Assembly (NCBI RefSeq): GCF_900086585.1
Contig: NZ_FLKM01000008.1
Coordinates: 310,001 to 374,000, forward strand
DNA: 64,000 nucleotides
Direction: 5' to 3'
Source: Emergencia timonensis
Lineage (GTDB): Bacteria; Bacillota; Clostridia; Peptostreptococcales; Anaerovoracaceae
Shown here one piece after another: positions 60,688 to 64,000 of this stretch. Every line of letters begins with the position of its first letter. Position 1 is the stretch's first letter. A program made the position numbers and the translations under genes. The notes below the pieces were generated by a model. It saw only the letters and a program-made list of their open reading frames with translations, did not search any database and had not been told where the DNA came from.

Positions 60688-61934
60688 ATTTCCGCCTCTT
60701 CTGTACGCTGCTTAATGCATGAACACCGTTCCCCCAGATCGGTGATGCCGGTATCATTACATTTTTCACATGCATACTTTATATCGGTGTAGTCCATCTC
60801 AAAATTGTTTTCTGTAAGGATCACTGCCCTCTCTGCGGCCAGCTCGTCCATCACAGAATTAATTCGCTTACTTTCGTTTTCCGATGAACCCATGATCAAC
60901 GCTTTAGAAAGCTGAGAACTCATTTTTCTGATTTCCTCATCAATCTCTTTGATTCTTGGAATCTTTTCATAAATCTCCCGTTTCTTTTGTTCCGCCTCTT
61001 TTTCAGCCTTTTCGCGCAGATAATCGTAGTACTGGTTCAGCACGCCCTGTGTTACTACGATGGTCTTATTGACGTCTACGCCTTTGCTGTCGGCCTCATT
61101 TCTCCAGTTTTCTAAAACTTTGTTTACGTAATTGAAGTTTGGACTCGATATACCTGCCGTTTTATTGCAGGCTTCCAGCACCCGCTCCATAGTATATCCC
61201 ATCTGGTCAAACCAGGCGTCCATCATTTCCCTTTCAGCTTCTGTGGCATTTCTAGTAAAACCCAGCGCCTTTAAAACTCTTCTATACTTATAATATTTTT
61301 CATCTAGTTCCTGCAGCCGCTCGTTGACCTGGTCTACAGTTGCCAGTCCGTCGCTGGCCCATTCTTTTACCACCTTCTCTATGTACTTTAAACTAGTCTT
61401 ATTCTTTTCTGTACAATATTTTATGGCAAAGAGAACAACCTCCGGCGTGGCATTGTAATCGCCAAGCCATTCGAGTATCTGACTGATTTCTGTCGAACTC
61501 AGTCCTCTGCCAAAGATCTGTTCAATTTCGTTGAACATAATCTTTACCGCTTTGTTTCCAAAGACATTGTCTCTTTCTTCTTTCTTTGTCTCGCCCTTTG
61601 CCGGTCCTGTGTTCTTTCCGTATAACAGCTCTTTAAGATTGGTAAATTCAACAATAAAATCGACGTTACCCTCACTATCCAAATAACGCTTTTTAATGGC
61701 TCCCATTTTTTCCCAGTAGTCCCAAGCTTCCAAAGTCTTTTTCTCTGTCAACCCCAGCTGTTTAGCCATGGTTTCGTTATTCATGTCCAATCCATGTTCA
61801 GCATACATGCTGGCATACAGGAACACCTTAACAAAATCACCCGGTGCCGCAGGCATATATTCGTTGATAAAAATATTTTCGACCTTTGAATCTAACAGAT
61901 AAAAGTCTTTCATCTTTTCTTTGATAAAATTCAT
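60654..61934 (-). CDS. DnaD-domain protein with a helicase-loader-like carboxy terminus
   Basis: The 426-residue protein starts with a DnaD-type winged helix (residues 15-105) and has two DnaD carboxy-domain repeats (about 130-205 and 215-290, with YIEKVVKEWA and YVNKVLENW). This is the replication-initiation scaffold that helps load DnaB. The last 130 residues match the amino part of clostridial DnaC/DnaI helicase loaders: KIPRIKEIDEEIRKMSSQL, a coiled coil, then a zinc-binding CEKCNDTG...CSC motif and IKQR. The AAA+ ATPase that should follow is absent; the frame ends and the M23 gene begins. It sits directly downstream of dnaB and DUF1858. Confidence 0.85.
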   Translation of the reverse strand: MNFIKEKMKDFYLLDSKVENIFINEYMPAAPGDFVKVFLYASMYAEHGLDMNNETMAKQLGLTEKKTLEAWDYWEKMGAIKKRYLDSEGNVDFIVEFTNLKELLYGKNTGPAKGETKKEERDNVFGNKAVKIMFNEIEQIFGRGLSSTEISQILEWLGDYNATPEVVLFAIKYCTEKNKTSLKYIEKVVKEWASDGLATVDQVNERLQELDEKYYKYRRVLKALGFTRNATEAEREMMDAWFDQMGYTMERVLEACNKTAGISSPNFNYVNKVLENWRNEADSKGVDVNKTIVVTQGVLNQYYDYLREKAEKEAEQKKREIYEKIPRIKEIDEEIRKMSSQLSKALIMGSSENESKRINSVMDELAAERAVILTENNFEMDYTDIKYACEKCNDTGITDLGERCSCIKQRTEEAEIWVKKKSLETK

Positions 61935-61944
61935 AGAAATTTCC

Positions 61945-62136
61945 TTATGCTTCTTTATTTAAGTCTTCAAGCAGCGCGGTGATATCGATATCGTGGCCGT
62001 CAGCTGCCTCTCTCAGCGTTTCTTGAACTGCTCCTGGACATCCAGAACAGGGCAGCCCATGGTTTTCGAATAGGACTTCCAGTCTATCGTCCAGATCCAA
62101 AATCTCACATACTTTCATGTCTTCCGTAATCTTCAT
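61945..62136 (-). CDS. DUF1858 small redox-disulfide protein
   Basis: The 63-residue protein contains LPCSGCPGA, the CxxC motif of the DUF1858 (hybrid-cluster-associated disulfide) domain. It may bind a metal or act in a thiol switch; the function is unknown. I start it at the ATG preceded by AAGAAGGGTG; a GTG three codons earlier is possible. It lies between dnaB and the DnaD-like gene with gaps of 14 and 10 bp. Confidence 0.8.
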   Translation of the reverse strand: MKITEDMKVCEILDLDDRLEVLFENHGLPCSGCPGAVQETLREAADGHDIDITALLEDLNKEA

Positions 62137-62150
62137 TGTATTCACCCTTC

Positions 62151-63467
62151 TTACGCTTTATCGCTGAACTTGGTATATCTGGCGACCCAGGTTAAATCAA
62201 AGGTTTCTGTGGAACCACTTCTGTGTTTCGCCAAATTGACTTCACATACGCCCGGTTTTTCTGAATCCTCCGGGTTATAGTAATCATCTCGGTACAGGAA
62301 CATGACCATGTCAGCATCCTGCTCTATGGAGCCGGATTCTCTAAGGTCAGAGAGAACCGGTCTATGGTTTGGCCTCTGTTCTGGCGCTCGGGATAGCTGA
62401 GACAATACGATAACGGGACAATCCATTTCCCTGGCCAACAATTTCAGATATCTGGATAACGTACTGATTTCCTGCTGCCTGCTGTCCGACTTGCCGTCAG
62501 CCTTCATCAGCTGCAGATAGTCAATAATGACCAAATCTAAGCCCTTCTCCGCTTTCAGCCGTCTGCACTTATTCTTCATCTCCAGAATGCTGACGCCAGG
62601 GGTATCGTCAATATGTATGTTGGTTTTGGAAAGAGAGTCCAACGCCATGTTAATTCTCTCCCAATCATTCCTCTCTATATTGCCAGTTTTCAATTTCTGC
62701 ATTTCTACTCTCGACTCCATAGCAAGGAGTCTCTGGCCCAGCTGTGCTTTTGCCATCTCCAAGCTGAAAATCAAAACAGTAGCTCCCGATTTAACGGCCG
62801 CATTTTGCGCGATGTTCAATACGAAAGCAGTCTTACCCATAGCAGGTCTGGCCGCTACGATTACTAAGTCGGATTTTTGAAAACCAGAAGTCAACTCGTC
62901 AAGACGTTTAAAGCCCGTTGCCAATCCGATTACCTGCCCCTGTGTCTGAATCGCTTTGTCTATCATAGCCACATTTTCAAGAAGTACTTCTTTAATCGGC
63001 GCATAATCACTGCCCTGCCTCTGCTGTGCGATTTCAAAGATTCCCTTTTCAGCATAGTCAAGGATTTCTGATGGAGCCATTTCTTCTTCGAAACTTTTTT
63101 CCCTAATGTCTTCTGCAGTTTTAATCAGCTGCCGCATCGAAGCCTTCTCTGCAACGATTTTAGCATATTCCGCTGCGTTCGCCGTTGAAGGCGCTTCTGA
63201 AGACAGTGTGGCAACATAGGCTCTGCCTCCTACCATCTCCAAAGACTTTCTCTTTTTCAGATCTTCGCAGACTGTAACAATGTCGACGGAGACGTTGTTT
63301 CGAAAGAGGTCCATCATGACGGTAAAAATTTCTTTATGGGCGGCATCATAAAAATCGTCCGGTTTCACGACATCAATCACGTCCGCTAGGGCGTCTTTAC
63401 TCAGCATCGCTGATCCTAAAACTGATTTTTCAGCCTCTGTATTATGTGGTGGAATTTTTTCAACCAT
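62151..63467 (-). CDS. dnaB: Replicative DNA helicase DnaB
   Basis: The 438-residue hexameric helicase opens DNA at the fork. The amino domain begins PPHNTEAEKSVLGSAML. The RecA-like core has Walker A AARPAMGKTAF, Walker B LVIIDYLQLM, and the H4 motif RSGSTETFDL near the end. The order gdpP-rplI-dnaB is the usual Firmicute one. The downstream DnaD-like protein is probably its loading partner. Confidence 0.97.
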   Translation of the reverse strand: MVEKIPPHNTEAEKSVLGSAMLSKDALADVIDVVKPDDFYDAAHKEIFTVMMDLFRNNVSVDIVTVCEDLKKRKSLEMVGGRAYVATLSSEAPSTANAAEYAKIVAEKASMRQLIKTAEDIREKSFEEEMAPSEILDYAEKGIFEIAQQRQGSDYAPIKEVLLENVAMIDKAIQTQGQVIGLATGFKRLDELTSGFQKSDLVIVAARPAMGKTAFVLNIAQNAAVKSGATVLIFSLEMAKAQLGQRLLAMESRVEMQKLKTGNIERNDWERINMALDSLSKTNIHIDDTPGVSILEMKNKCRRLKAEKGLDLVIIDYLQLMKADGKSDSRQQEISTLSRYLKLLAREMDCPVIVLSQLSRAPEQRPNHRPVLSDLRESGSIEQDADMVMFLYRDDYYNPEDSEKPGVCEVNLAKHRSGSTETFDLTWVARYTKFSDKA

Positions 63468-63484
63468 TATTTGACTCCCTTAGC

Positions 63485-63928
63485 CTAATCTGTGATTTCC
63501 ACACTCAGCTTTCCCACCACCTCGGGATAAAGCTTAACATCTACAGTAAATTTTCCTATATTTTTAATCGGATTGCCGATTTGAATTTTCTTCTTATCGA
63601 GGGTAATCCCGGTCTGTTCTTTTGCAGCCTCCGCGATGTCTTTTGAGGTAATCGAGCCGAACAGTTTGCCGCCCTCCCCTGACTTGGTCTTGATGACAAC
63701 TTTTGCATTTTCTAATGCAGCCGCTACTTTTTCTGCCGCAGCTTTGTCGTCCGCTTTTTTCTGCGCTTGTAGTTCTTTCTGTTTTTCCAGATTTCTGATG
63801 TTGCCGTCGGTAGCCTCTGTGGCATAACCTTTCGGCAGCAGCATATTTCTCGCATAACCGTCACTGACCTTAACTACTTCACCAGCTTTGCCAGTGCCTT
63901 TTACGTCTCTATTTAAAATTACAATCAT
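63485..63928 (-). CDS. rplI: 50S ribosomal protein L9
   Basis: The 147-residue protein starts MIVILNRDVKGTGKAGEVVKVSDGYARNMLLPKGYA, split here as the standard L9 amino domain, followed by the long connecting helix and the carboxy domain with LFGSIT and FTVDVKLYPEV. GGAGG lies seven bases before the ATG. It binds 23S rRNA at the base of the L1 stalk. It precedes dnaB by 17 bp. Confidence 0.97.
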   Translation of the reverse strand: MIVILNRDVKGTGKAGEVVKVSDGYARNMLLPKGYATEATDGNIRNLEKQKELQAQKKADDKAAAEKVAAALENAKVVIKTKSGEGGKLFGSITSKDIAEAAKEQTGITLDKKKIQIGNPIKNIGKFTVDVKLYPEVVGKLSVEITD

Positions 63929-63939
63929 CTTATTACCTC

Positions 63940-64000
63940 CTATTTGTTATTTACGATCTCTAATACTTTCTCTATCACTTCCTCAGGGCTGCAGTTTACT
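63940..64000 (-). CDS. End of an upstream gene, probably the GdpP-type phosphodiesterase (partial)
   Basis: Twenty codons reading VNCSPEEVIEKVLEIVNNK then TAG are visible. The stop lies inside the rplI ribosome-site region, 11 bp before the L9 start. Firmicutes usually carry gdpP (cyclic-di-AMP phosphodiesterase, DHH family) here, so that is the likely identity, but no diagnostic motif is in view. Confidence 0.5.
   Translation of the reverse strand, partial: VNCSPEEVIEKVLEIVNNK

Overview
The window looks like chromosome of an anaerobic, spore-forming, amino-acid- and peptide-fermenting Clostridia species. Evidence is the sporulation genes (yabP, yabQ, spmA/spmB-like), an [FeFe] hydrogenase, two glycyl radical enzymes, the OrtAB thiolase, low-to-moderate GC and strong AGGAGG-type ribosome sites. 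A member of the Eubacteriales/Peptostreptococcales group is plausible, but the genus cannot be fixed from the sequence. No rRNA, tRNA, CRISPR array or intact mobile element was seen.

Layout. (1) 1-16.7 kb: lysine/DAP genes (start of dapF, lysA), then a cluster about peptides and D-amino acids: an S66 LD-carboxypeptidase, an SpmA/SpmB-like membrane pair, an M19 dipeptidase, M20 amidohydrolase plus alanine racemase, an M55 D-aminopeptidase with a sigma-54 activator, and a LysR-controlled M20 plus permease unit. Four -24/-12 promoters lie in this block. It also holds three small membrane-protein genes, two of them interrupted at codon 15, and two hairpin-rich tandem arrays (4 x 90 bp and 5.3 x 94 bp). 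(2) 16.8-32 kb: [FeFe] hydrogenase, TetR plus RND pump, cysteine desulfurase family protein, aroF-aroB-ridA, a bacteriocin-immunity-type ABC pair and a collagen-like surface protein. (3) 32-45.3 kb: a sigma-54 regulon with an NSS transporter and its tiny MetS-like subunit, two glycyl radical enzymes sharing one activase, an SDR, OrtAB thiolase, a proline-racemase-family epimerase and a PAS/AAA+ activator. Together they match the hydroxyproline route that opens the ring to 2-amino-4-ketopentanoate and cleaves it to acetyl-CoA and D-alanine, with a second radical enzyme of unknown substrate. (4) 45.4-54.7 kb: an MMPL efflux operon with an amidohydrolase and a divergent TetR with palindromic operators, a flavoprotein, a second activator closely related to the first, and an acetyltransferase. 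(5) 54.7-64 kb: housekeeping genes read leftward: end of a gdpP-like gene, rplI, dnaB, a DUF1858 gene, a DnaD protein carrying a helicase-loader N-terminus, an M23 peptidase, yabP-yabQ-divIC-rnmV-rsmA and an LTA-synthase family protein.

The most interesting points are the two-enzyme glycyl radical hydroxyproline regulon, the dense set of seven sigma-54 promoters, the paired codon-15 interruptions (one a perfect A AAA AAG slippery site), and the two tandem hairpin arrays, one of which shows compensatory stem changes.
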